Source: Prevotella sp. UBA6387
GTDB lineage: Bacteria > Bacteroidota > Bacteroidia > Bacteroidales > Bacteroidaceae
Reading direction: 5' to 3'
Assembly: GCA_002437565.1 (NCBI GenBank)
Contig: DJQL01000029.1
Span: forward strand, 1,586-9,663
DNA: 8,078 nt
Shown here: positions 1 through 7,257 of the stretch, piece after piece
How the letters are laid out: the number at the start of each line of letters is the position of its first letter
Numbering within the stretch: the stretch's first letter is position 1
Notes under the pieces: model-generated
What the model saw: the letters and a program-made list of their open reading frames with translations, nothing else
What the model was told of the DNA's origin: nothing
Database searches by the model: none
Made by a program: the position numbers and the translations under genes

Positions 1-1968
1 GAGATAGAGAAAGTGGCCCAAAAATCCACGGAGGCGACAAACACCAAGACGCCGCTCAACATACAGCTAACAAAACTCGCCAAGCTCATATCCAAGATAG
101 GCTCGGTAGTATCAGTTTCGGCTTTCGTAATTTTTCTTGTTCACGACGTCCTCACCAACGACCTATGGCACACCACCAACTATATTGGCATGGCGCAGAC
201 CGTGCTCAACTATTTCATGATGGCGGTCACGCTCATTGTCATGGCAGTGCCAGAAGGCTTGCCCATGGCGGTTAACCTCGCACTGGCACTCAACATGCGC
301 CGCATGCTCAAAAGCAACAACCTCGTACGCAAGTTGCAAGCGTCGGAGACAATGGGAGCCGTGACCATCATATGCACCGACAAGACTGGCACGCTTACGC
401 AAAACAAGATGCGCGTGAGCGAGGTGTCCGCGGCTCATCCAGCAGACAGCAACGACAAGGTCACTCAACTACTCGACACCGCCATGGCTATCAACTCGAC
501 CGCAGAACTCGATGGCGACAAGGTGGTGGGCAACCCCACGGAGGGAGCGTTGCTGCTTTGGCTCAAGGACAAAGGTCACGACTACAACGCATTGCGTGCA
601 TCGTGCACTGTTGTCAGCCAGATACCATTCTCAACCGAGAAGAAGTTCATGGCGACCGTAGCTAAGGTTAATGGAAAGACCATGACATTCGTGAAAGGTG
701 CGCCAGAGATATTGATGAACATGTGCGACTGCGACGCTGCCGAGCGCGAGACTTGCGAAAACAAACTGCTCGTCTATCAGCGACAAGCCATGCGCACCTT
801 GGCTTTCGCTTACGGCGAGGGCGACCTCATCAACTCACTTTTGGACGGCCAAGCGCCCGGGTTGTCACTTCAAGGCATCTGCGCTATTTGTGACCCAGTG
901 CGCGACGACGTGCCAAGGGCTGTCGACGAGTGCCGCACGGCCGGCATACGCGTGAAGATTGTAACTGGCGACACCACAGCCACAGCATTGGAGATAGCAC
1001 GCCAAATAGGAATAGACGAAGGAGAGGCCATCACCGGTCCCGAATGGGCGGCGCTCTCCGATGAGGAAGCCTACAAGCGCTGCGAAAACATACGCGTGAT
1101 GAGTAGGGCTCGTCCAGACGACAAGCAACGCCTCGTGGAGATGCTGCAGAAACACGGCGAGGTGGTGGCAGTGACTGGCGACGGAACCAACGACGCACCT
1201 GCGCTCAACTACGCACATGTGGGACTCTCGCTTGGTTCGGGAACTTCCGTGGCTAAACAAGCCTCCGACATCACCCTCCTCGACGACTCGTTCGGTTCCA
1301 TAGCCGCTGCCGTGATGTGGGGACGCTCGCTATACAAGAACATCCAGAGATTCCTGTTTTTCCAGCTCGTGGTCAACGTGTCGGCACTGCTGCTCGTGCT
1401 CGGAGGCTCGGTGATAGGCACGGAAATGCCACTCACCGTGACGCAGATTCTTTGGGTCAACATCATCATGGACACCTTTGCCGCCCTTGCCCTCGCCTCG
1501 CTGCCTCCTTCCCACGAGGTGATGCGCGACAAGCCACGCAAGGCATCGCAGTTTATCATCACAAAGCCAATGGCGTGGGGCATACTGTCAGTGGGATTCA
1601 TATTCTTCGCCATAATGTTTGTCTTTCTCATCTGGTGTGAGCGCCATGGTGCGGGAAGCATTATCGACGTGCATGAGCTGACGCTTTTCTTCACCACATT
1701 CGTGATGCTGCAATTTTGGAACCTCTTCAACGCCAAGTGCCTTGGAAGTTACCACAGCGCTTTCCGCCACTTCTGGCGCGACCGCGGTCTCGTGCTCGTG
1801 CTCGCGCTGACATTCGTGGGGCAATGGCTTATCGTCACTTTCGGCGGCAGGATGTTTCGCACGCTCCCGCTGAGCCCCATGGAATGGTTGGCCGTTACCG
1901 TGGCTACCGGAGTGCTGGTGCTCGGAGGAGGCGAACTATATCGAGCCATTAAAAGATGTAGGAGATAA
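1..1968 (+). CDS. Calcium-translocating P-type ATPase, type IIB (PMCA-like), 5'-truncated by window edge
   Basis: ATP-driven cation pump of the inner membrane, most likely exporting Ca2+. The frame is open from base 1, so 655 residues are visible and the N-terminus (M1, M2 and the actuator domain with its TGES loop, perhaps 200-250 residues) lies upstream; the GTG at 13 is internal, not a start. Counting from base 1, I see M3 (about 35-50), M4 with PEGLP (84-88), the phosphorylation motif DKTGTLT with acceptor Asp127, the nucleotide-binding KGAPE (232-236), TGD (322-324), the hinge motif TGDGTNDAP (392-400), and a C-terminal M5-M10 block. M6 carries Asn487 and Asp491 in a VNIIMDT context. M5 has Asn459 but Ala462 where SERCA-type pumps have a Glu ligand, which points to the single-site PMCA class. 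Ends 27 bp before ribF, suggesting cotranscription. Ca2+ specificity is inferred from family motifs. Confidence 0.95.
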   Translation, partial: EIEKVAQKSTEATNTKTPLNIQLTKLAKLISKIGSVVSVSAFVIFLVHDVLTNDLWHTTNYIGMAQTVLNYFMMAVTLIVMAVPEGLPMAVNLALALNMRRMLKSNNLVRKLQASETMGAVTIICTDKTGTLTQNKMRVSEVSAAHPADSNDKVTQLLDTAMAINSTAELDGDKVVGNPTEGALLLWLKDKGHDYNALRASCTVVSQIPFSTEKKFMATVAKVNGKTMTFVKGAPEILMNMCDCDAAERETCENKLLVYQRQAMRTLAFAYGEGDLINSLLDGQAPGLSLQGICAICDPVRDDVPRAVDECRTAGIRVKIVTGDTTATALEIARQIGIDEGEAITGPEWAALSDEEAYKRCENIRVMSRARPDDKQRLVEMLQKHGEVVAVTGDGTNDAPALNYAHVGLSLGSGTSVAKQASDITLLDDSFGSIAAAVMWGRSLYKNIQRFLFFQLVVNVSALLLVLGGSVIGTEMPLTVTQILWVNIIMDTFAALALASLPPSHEVMRDKPRKASQFIITKPMAWGILSVGFIFFAIMFVFLIWCERHGAGSIIDVHELTLFFTTFVMLQFWNLFNAKCLGSYHSAFRHFWRDRGLVLVLALTFVGQWLIVTFGGRMFRTLPLSPMEWLAVTVATGVLVLGGGELYRAIKRCRR

Positions 1969-1995
1969 TGGCTTTTTAAAAAGGTTTAAAAGATA

Positions 1996-2946
1996 ATGTT
2001 GGACGATAGTTACTATACATTAAACGGCGACACTCGCCCCTGCGTCGCCACGATAGGGTTCTTCGACGGCGTGCATCGCGGCCACCAGTTTCTCATTGCC
2101 AATGTCATGGAAGAGGCCAAGCAGACCGGGCTCGCCTCGCTCGTCATCACCTTCGACCGCCATCCACGGCAGGTGCTCAACCAAGACTACCAGCCTCAGC
2201 TGCTGACCACCCTTGAGCGCAAGCTGCAACTCATCTCGCTCACGGGAGTTGACAACATAGCTGTGCTGCGCTTCAGCAAGGAAATGGCCGCGCTCACGGC
2301 AAGGGAGTTCATGAGGCAGGTGCTTGCCGAGCATCTCAATGTCAAGACGCTTGTCATTGGCTACGACAACCGTTTCGGCCATGACCGCACAGAGGGCTTC
2401 GACGATTACGTGGCTTACGGCCGCGAGCTTGGTATACAGGTAGTGCAAGCAAAGTCATACACTCTCGACAACATGAAGGTGAGCTCCTCTCTCATCCGCT
2501 CATTTCTCAAAGGAGGAGAAGTGGAGATGGCAACCAGGTGCCTCAACAGGCCATTTGAACTTTCCGGCAAGGTTGTCAAAGGTTTTCAGAAAGGCAGGAA
2601 ACTTGGTTTTCCCACGGCCAACCTCGACCTTGGCGACAGCGGCCAGCTCATACCCAAGGATGGCGTCTACGCTGTATGGGCTACTGTGGAGGGGCTTGCG
2701 CGCCCATTGCCCGCCATGATGGACATCGGCTTTCGCCCGACCTTCGGTGGGTCAACATTATCCTTGGAGGTCAACATCGTTGGTTTCCACGGTAACCTCT
2801 ATGGCAAGCAACTCAAGGTACAATTTGCAAGCCGAGTGAGGGACAACCGCAAGTTTGACAGCCCTGAAAGCCTCGCCGAGCAACTGCGAGAAGACCAAGA
2901 CAACATCATAAAGATACTCAACAAGGTAACAAAACAAAACCGATAA
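1996..2946 (+). CDS. ribF: Bifunctional riboflavin kinase / FAD synthetase RibF
   Basis: Cytoplasmic enzyme that phosphorylates riboflavin to FMN and then adenylylates FMN to FAD. The 316-residue length is normal for the full bifunctional protein. The N-terminal adenylyltransferase domain shows GFFDGVHRGH at 21-30 (the nucleotidyltransferase HxGH-type signature), GYDNRFG near 118-124 and the SSSLIR segment at 163-168. The C-terminal kinase domain has the GxVVxG...GR entry, GFPTAN at 204-209 (Mg-ATP binding) and Glu258 in a LEVNIVGF context at the position of the proposed catalytic base, followed by NLYGK. The ATG at 1996 is preceded by an A-rich stretch with no good Shine-Dalgarno, usual in Bacteroidota; it places the GFFDG motif at the expected distance from the N-terminus. 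The gene sits 27 bp after the ATPase and 15 bp before the CPBP protease, so it is probably the middle gene of an operon. No FMN riboswitch is seen. Confidence 0.97.
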   Translation: MLDDSYYTLNGDTRPCVATIGFFDGVHRGHQFLIANVMEEAKQTGLASLVITFDRHPRQVLNQDYQPQLLTTLERKLQLISLTGVDNIAVLRFSKEMAALTAREFMRQVLAEHLNVKTLVIGYDNRFGHDRTEGFDDYVAYGRELGIQVVQAKSYTLDNMKVSSSLIRSFLKGGEVEMATRCLNRPFELSGKVVKGFQKGRKLGFPTANLDLGDSGQLIPKDGVYAVWATVEGLARPLPAMMDIGFRPTFGGSTLSLEVNIVGFHGNLYGKQLKVQFASRVRDNRKFDSPESLAEQLREDQDNIIKILNKVTKQNR

Positions 2947-2961
2947 AAAAGATTCTTACCC

Positions 2962-3747
2962 ATGACAGAAAACAACAGTGCCCTGCGTGGCAGCCTCGAC
3001 ATTATTTGGTATGTCATAGTATTCCTGCTCTTGCAGTTGGGCATTGGCATCATTTTCAACTTTTTCAAACTTTCGCCTATCACGAGCACCATCGCCATTA
3101 CCACGCTCAGCAGTGTTGCTACGCTCTTGATCTTTCTCAAATGCAAATGGACACGCGTATCAAACACGTGGATGCTGACACGGCCATGGGCGGTTATAGC
3201 ATGGGCTGTTCTGCTTGCCGTTGGCAGCATCATCCCTTCAGAGCAACTTGTGGAATGGACACACTTCGAAATGCCAGAACAAGTGATGAAAATGATGGAA
3301 GGCGTGATGAAGAAACCGCTTGGCTATGTCGTGATAGGCATTCTCGCGCCTCTTGCCGAGGAGGTTGTCTTCCGCGGGGCTATATTGCGCAAGCTGCTCG
3401 GCATGATGCCAACGGGCAGGCATTGGATTGCCATAGCCATATCAGCATTGCTCTTCGGCATCGTGCATTTCAACTTGCCCCAAGGCATTCACGCTTTCCT
3501 CATCGGCCTGCTGCTGGGATGGATGTATTATCGCACCCAGTCCATCATACCAGGCATAGTGTTTCATTGGGTCAACAACACCATTTCTTATGTCATTGTC
3601 AACCTCATGCCACAATGCGCCGACGGCAATCTCGTCGACCTCTTCAATGGCAACGAGCGAATGGTCGGCCTTTCCATAATATTCTCCCTACTCATCTTCT
3701 TGCCAAGCGTTTTTCAGCTTAACACGAGAATGAAAAAGGCAAAATAG
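2962..3747 (+). CDS. CPBP-family (CAAX protease / Abi) intramembrane metalloprotease
   Basis: Predicted polytopic inner-membrane protein of 261 residues with about eight hydrophobic segments (roughly 9-34, 37-58, 72-90, 117-145, 153-171, 175-192, 194-218, 233-256). It carries the conserved family motifs in order: EEVVFRG at 133-139 (the EExxxR motif, with Glu133/Glu134 as presumed catalytic/metal residues), FGIVH at 165-169 (FxxxH) and HWVNN at 202-206 (HxxxN). All expected metal ligands are present, so it is probably active. Relatives include eukaryotic Rce1 CAAX proteases and bacteriocin-immunity-type proteins; the substrate of this one cannot be told. It starts 15 bp after ribF and is the last large gene before the terminator, so it is likely co-expressed with ribF. 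Confident on family, not on function. Confidence 0.92.
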   Translation: MTENNSALRGSLDIIWYVIVFLLLQLGIGIIFNFFKLSPITSTIAITTLSSVATLLIFLKCKWTRVSNTWMLTRPWAVIAWAVLLAVGSIIPSEQLVEWTHFEMPEQVMKMMEGVMKKPLGYVVIGILAPLAEEVVFRGAILRKLLGMMPTGRHWIAIAISALLFGIVHFNLPQGIHAFLIGLLLGWMYYRTQSIIPGIVFHWVNNTISYVIVNLMPQCADGNLVDLFNGNERMVGLSIIFSLLIFLPSVFQLNTRMKKAK

Positions 3748-3755
3748 GAAAGCAA

Positions 3756-3833
3756 ATGCAATTATGGCAACATAAAGACAACTTATCATTACAATACGCA
3801 CGCAAATTGCAACAAATCGCATTTTTAACATAA
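3756..3833 (+). CDS. Candidate small ORF, 25 aa, between CPBP gene and terminator
   Basis: An ATG lies 8 bases after the CPBP stop codon. It opens a 25-codon frame ending in TAA at 3831-3833, just 13 bases before the terminator stem. An AGGAAAG run (3746-3752) that overlaps the CPBP stop sits at a reasonable ribosome-binding distance, which is unusual in a window where other starts lack such a signal. The peptide begins MQLWQHKDNL and ends QQIAFLT, with mixed basic, polar and hydrophobic residues; I recognise no family and see no signal peptide. A frame of this length can arise by chance, so this is a candidate only. If real it would be the fourth cistron of the operon. Confidence 0.2.
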   Translation: MQLWQHKDNLSLQYARKLQQIAFLT

Positions 3834-3846
3834 CAGAAAGATAAAA

Positions 3847-3880
3847 ACACCTGCAAAGACTTTGCAGGTGTCTTTTTTTT
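3847..3880 (+). terminator. Rho-independent terminator of the ATPase-ribF-CPBP cluster
   Basis: A perfect 11-bp stem (3847-3857 paired with 3861-3871, sequence ACACCTGCAAA against TTTGCAGGTGT) closes on a 3-base GAC loop. After one C it is followed by eight T residues (3873-3880), so it has the classic intrinsic-terminator layout for + strand transcription. It lies 99 bases after the CPBP stop. A short A-run on the left (3843-3847) would give only weak termination in the opposite direction. The 3' arm also carries the TTTG element of the next promoter. Confidence 0.9.
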
Positions 3881-3891
3881 ACTTATCTTTG
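3861..3891 (+). promoter_or_regulatory. Bacteroidetes-type promoter for the susC-like gene
   Basis: TTTG at 3861-3864 and TATCTTTG at 3884-3891 are separated by 19 bases. This matches the known Bacteroidetes housekeeping promoter layout (-33 TTTG, -7 TAnnTTTG, 19-21 bp spacing). Transcription would start near 3898-3900, giving a leader of about 65 nt before the ATG at 3965. The -33 element and spacer lie on the terminator's 3' arm and T-tract. The start point is inferred, not seen. Confidence 0.75.
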
Positions 3892-3964
3892 CAATTGACA
3901 AGGGATTAATCTACGTTTCTCAAAACAATCCAACAGTCACTAACACACTTTAAGTTATGTCATT

Positions 3965-6900
3965 ATGAGTGAAAGCAATTGCAAAAGAACGCTGAACGCG
4001 AAGTCATTATTGACAGCCACGGCGTTAACCACCATGTTTCTCGGAGGCAATGTTCTTTCTGCTAATGCGACAACCGCGACGGGCACTGCCCCAAGGCCGC
4101 TGGCAGAGCAACAGAAGAACACCATTAGGGGAACCGTAACCGACCAGGCTGGAGAGCCTATCATTGGTGCGAGCATCGTAATCAAGGGAACCTCGAAAGG
4201 TGTCGTGACCGACACCGAAGGCCGTTTCACCATAGACGTGCCAAATGGCTCCACGCTCGAGGTATCGTGCATAGGCTACGAGAAGCGGGTCGTAAAGGTG
4301 GGAGCGCAAAGAAACGTCAGCATAACCCTTGCAGAAGACACCAAGTCGCTGAGCGACGTGGTCGTGACGGCCATGGGCATACGCAAGGAGAAAAAGGCCC
4401 TGGGCTACGCCGTGACCGACATGAAGGCCGACGAGCTGATGAAGAACAAGAACACCAACATCGTCAACTCCCTGCAAGGCAAGGTGCCCGGACTGAACAT
4501 CACCCAAAGCAGCGGCGCGGCTGGAGCCGGAGCCACAATCGTGATGCGCGGTGCCAACTCCACAGCCGAGGGACGCAGCAACCAGCCGCTCTTCGTGGTA
4601 GACGGTATCATCTACGACAACTCAACGAGCGTAGTGGGCAACTCCGGCACCGACGGCATGACACGCAATGCCACGACGTTCTCCAACCGCGTGATGGACA
4701 TCAACCCCGAGGACATAGCCGACATCTCCGTGCTGAAAGGAGCGGCCGCAGCAGCCCTCTACGGCTCGCGTGCCGCCGACGGAGCCATCATCATCACTAC
4801 AAAGAAAGGTGCCGAGGGAACGGTGAAAATCGACTACTCTGGCAAGATAAGCGCGTCGTCAGCTACGAAGCTGCCTGAGACGCAAAAGCAATTCGGACGA
4901 GGATACTATGCCGACAACGGCGTGTTCAGCGACCAGACCTACAACTCTTGGGGAAAGGCTTACGACGGCTCGGAGACACTCTACGACAACATCGGCAACT
5001 TCTTCCGCACAGGCACGGTGCTCGACAACAACGTGAGCATCTCCGGCGGATCAAAGAACCAGAGCTTCTTCCTCTCGCTATCCAACTACGACCAGCAGGG
5101 TATCGTGCGCAAGACTGGCTACAACAAGACCACCGTGCGCTTCAACGGCGAGCAGAAGTTCGGCAAGCTGACCATCAGCGCCAACATGACCTACTCGCTC
5201 TCGAAGACAGACAAGACCCTCACCTCTGGCGGACTGTGGGGCAGCGGCGGCACCGGCACCATGACGGCATTGTACAGTTGGCCGCTGCAAGAAGACATGT
5301 CGCACTATCTCAACGAGGACGGCACCAAGTATCGCCTGTTTGACGGCGTATGGGAGCTGGCCAGCGACAAGGAGAACCCTTACTGGATAATAAACAAGGA
5401 CAAGATGTACGACAAGACGCACCGTTTCACGGGAGCCTTGTCGGCAAACTTCAAGATTGCCGACTGGTGGGACGTGACCGCGCGCTTCGGCTACGACAAC
5501 TACACCACCGACGCCTATACATATATCGCGCCAGGCTCCGTGGTCAAGGAACTGTACCAGAACGGCCGCCTCTCCAAGAGCGACTACCGCTATGAGTATT
5601 GGTCTACCAACGTGATGACCAACCTGCACAAGACCTTCGGCGACTTCGACCTCGGCCTTATGCTCGGAACCACGGCGGAGAGCACGGAGCGCCTCAACCA
5701 GACACACTGGGGCTACAACTTTGTGACACCGGGAACCGTCAGCTTCACCAACATCGCCGACGGCAACAAGTTTTTCAACGACGCTACCACGCAAAAGCGA
5801 CTGGTGGGTGTCTATGGCGAGGCACGCGCTTCCTACAAGAGCCTGGCTTACCTCACTTTCACGGGCCGCAACGACTGGTCTTCAACACTTCCTCTCGACA
5901 ACCGCTCCTATTTCTATTCTTCGGTGAGCGGCGCGTTGGTATTCACAGAGCTACTGCCAAAGAACGACATACTCTCATTCGGAAAGGTGCGCGCCAGCTG
6001 GGCACAGGTCGGTAAGGATGCTGACCCGTATGCCACGCTGACTTATCTGGAGAAGCCTATCAACTACGGTGGTCTCACCGGCGTGGGCAACGTCTACACC
6101 AAGGGCAACAGCATCCTGAAGCCTGAGATCCAGACCGCATGGGAAATCGGAGCAGAACTGCGCTTCCTGAAAGGACGCTTGGGCGTGGACTGGACATATT
6201 ACCACAGCTCCACGAAGAACCAGATAGCCCAGCCTCGCCTGTCAAACGCCGGCGGATATATCTTCATGTCAATCAACTCTGGCTCGGTAATCAACAAGGG
6301 CATGGAGGTGAGCATCACAGGCAAGCCGTTCGACGGCAAGGACTTCAAGTGGGAGTCTACACTCAACTTCTCTTACAACAAGGGCCGCCTTGGCGAGTTC
6401 CTCGATGGCGTGGGCATGTTCTACCCCACCGACGCGCAATTCGGCTCTGTCAAGTCGGCTTCCGTGCCTAACGGCGGCTACTTCATGGCTCTCGTGGGCA
6501 CACGCTTCGAGACCCAGCACGACGAGAACGGCGAGGAAATCAAGGGCGGCAAATACCTCATCGACCCAGCCACCGGCCTATACAAGGTACACAGCGGCAC
6601 TAACGACGTGGTGGGCAACCGTGAGCCCAAGCTCATAGGCGGATGGAACAACACCTTCACCTACAAGAACCTGTCGCTCTCGTTCCTGCTCGACTTCCGC
6701 ATTGGCGGCGACGTGTTCAATGGCACAGAGCAGTTCATGGTCAGCAACGGCCTGAGCAAGCTCACGACGCTGAATAACCGCCAGAGTGTCACCGTGGACG
6801 GAATCAACGCCACGACGGGCGAGCCTTACACGCAAACCTACGAGGCTGGCAAGACCTACACATTCGGCAAGACAACCTATTCGGGCGAGGCGATGATTCA

Positions 6901-7201
6901 GAAGTACTGGTCAAACTATGCCGACAACTCATACAACTTCATACAGAGTGTCAACTGGCTGAAACTGCGCTCCATCTCGCTGAGCTACGACTTCACGAGC
7001 CTCCTGCGCAGCCACACCATCATCAAGCGCCTCTCGGCCAACATCACCGCGCAAAACCTGTTCACGTGGACCAACTACAAGGGCATGGATCCTGAGGTGT
7101 GCACGGCTGGCGGAACAGGCGGCTCGGGCGCCACGGGCATCGACTATTGCAGCGTGCCTTCCGTCCGCACCTACACATTTGGCGTGAACGTCACGTTCTA
7201 A
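3965..7201 (+). CDS. SusC/RagA-family TonB-linked outer membrane transporter
   Basis: Outer-membrane beta-barrel importer of 1078 residues that takes up a nutrient captured with its SusD partner, using TonB energy. The signal peptide has basic residues Lys7/Arg8/Lys13, a hydrophobic core at 14-31 and likely cleavage after ANA at 33-35. A carboxypeptidase-regulatory-like domain follows (about 54-122), then the TonB-box-like DVVVTAMGI (131-139). The plug domain has the SusC signature elements PLFVVDG (208-214), INPEDI (246-251), VLKGAAAAALYG (256-267) and ITTKKG (277-282). The rest is barrel, ending in VNVTF with the terminal Phe typical of outer-membrane barrels. Only about 18 residues separate the signal peptide from the regulatory-like domain, so there is no STN domain and signalling through an anti-sigma factor is unlikely. 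Codons after the first hundred are strongly C-ending (AAC, TTC, TAC), suggesting high expression. A 3-codon frame (ATG at 3957) ends in a TGA overlapping this start. Substrate unknown. Confidence 0.97.
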   Translation: MSESNCKRTLNAKSLLTATALTTMFLGGNVLSANATTATGTAPRPLAEQQKNTIRGTVTDQAGEPIIGASIVIKGTSKGVVTDTEGRFTIDVPNGSTLEVSCIGYEKRVVKVGAQRNVSITLAEDTKSLSDVVVTAMGIRKEKKALGYAVTDMKADELMKNKNTNIVNSLQGKVPGLNITQSSGAAGAGATIVMRGANSTAEGRSNQPLFVVDGIIYDNSTSVVGNSGTDGMTRNATTFSNRVMDINPEDIADISVLKGAAAAALYGSRAADGAIIITTKKGAEGTVKIDYSGKISASSATKLPETQKQFGRGYYADNGVFSDQTYNSWGKAYDGSETLYDNIGNFFRTGTVLDNNVSISGGSKNQSFFLSLSNYDQQGIVRKTGYNKTTVRFNGEQKFGKLTISANMTYSLSKTDKTLTSGGLWGSGGTGTMTALYSWPLQEDMSHYLNEDGTKYRLFDGVWELASDKENPYWIINKDKMYDKTHRFTGALSANFKIADWWDVTARFGYDNYTTDAYTYIAPGSVVKELYQNGRLSKSDYRYEYWSTNVMTNLHKTFGDFDLGLMLGTTAESTERLNQTHWGYNFVTPGTVSFTNIADGNKFFNDATTQKRLVGVYGEARASYKSLAYLTFTGRNDWSSTLPLDNRSYFYSSVSGALVFTELLPKNDILSFGKVRASWAQVGKDADPYATLTYLEKPINYGGLTGVGNVYTKGNSILKPEIQTAWEIGAELRFLKGRLGVDWTYYHSSTKNQIAQPRLSNAGGYIFMSINSGSVINKGMEVSITGKPFDGKDFKWESTLNFSYNKGRLGEFLDGVGMFYPTDAQFGSVKSASVPNGGYFMALVGTRFETQHDENGEEIKGGKYLIDPATGLYKVHSGTNDVVGNREPKLIGGWNNTFTYKNLSLSFLLDFRIGGDVFNGTEQFMVSNGLSKLTTLNNRQSVTVDGINATTGEPYTQTYEAGKTYTFGKTTYSGEAMIQKYWSNYADNSYNFIQSVNWLKLRSISLSYDFTSLLRSHTIIKRLSANITAQNLFTWTNYKGMDPEVCTAGGTGGSGATGIDYCSVPSVRTYTFGVNVTF

Positions 7202-7204
7202 AGC

Positions 7205-7217
7205 CACGGCTCCCGTG
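7205..7217 (+). other. Short hairpin in the susC-susD gap
   Basis: CACGG (7205-7209) and CCGTG (7213-7217) form a perfect 5-bp GC-rich stem with a CTC loop four bases after the susC stop. No adjacent T-tract follows, so it is not a convincing terminator. It might slow 3' decay or partly lower susD expression, but a stem this short can occur by chance. Confidence 0.3.
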
Positions 7218-7257
7218 TGAATAAGCTTTTGTCTAAACATCAAAATCAGAATTATAT

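Noticed and set aside
1209..1736. 175-codon antisense frame inside the ATPase gene
   Set aside because: The sense frame carries all the P-type ATPase motifs; the antisense product is Ser/Thr-rich low-information sequence with no family resemblance.
1963..1998. AGATAATG repeated 28 bases apart at the ATPase end and ribF start, with an ATG at 1968
   Set aside because: The first copy opens only a 3-residue frame (stop at 1977-1979) in a different frame from ribF. The 8-base match is short enough to be chance in A-rich sequence.
3006..3722. Long + strand open frame of 238 codons inside the CPBP gene
   Set aside because: It is an out-of-frame shadow of the CPBP gene, rich in His, Arg and Gln, with no recognisable domain. 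The CPBP frame has all the family motifs.
3719..3901. 60-codon Cys-rich - strand frame covering the intergenic gap
   Set aside because: It runs through the terminator stem and the + strand promoter, starts inside the promoter region, and has no - strand promoter. The base pattern is better explained by those two elements.
3957..3968. Three-codon upstream frame whose TGA overlaps the susC ATG
   Set aside because: It could in principle couple initiation, but a 12-base frame is too short to support. The ATG at 3965 gives the normal signal peptide.
5078..5794. 238-codon antisense frame inside the susC-like gene
   Set aside because: It mirrors a C-ending-codon gene, has a Val/Arg/Gly-skewed composition and no motifs, and no promoter is seen on the - strand.
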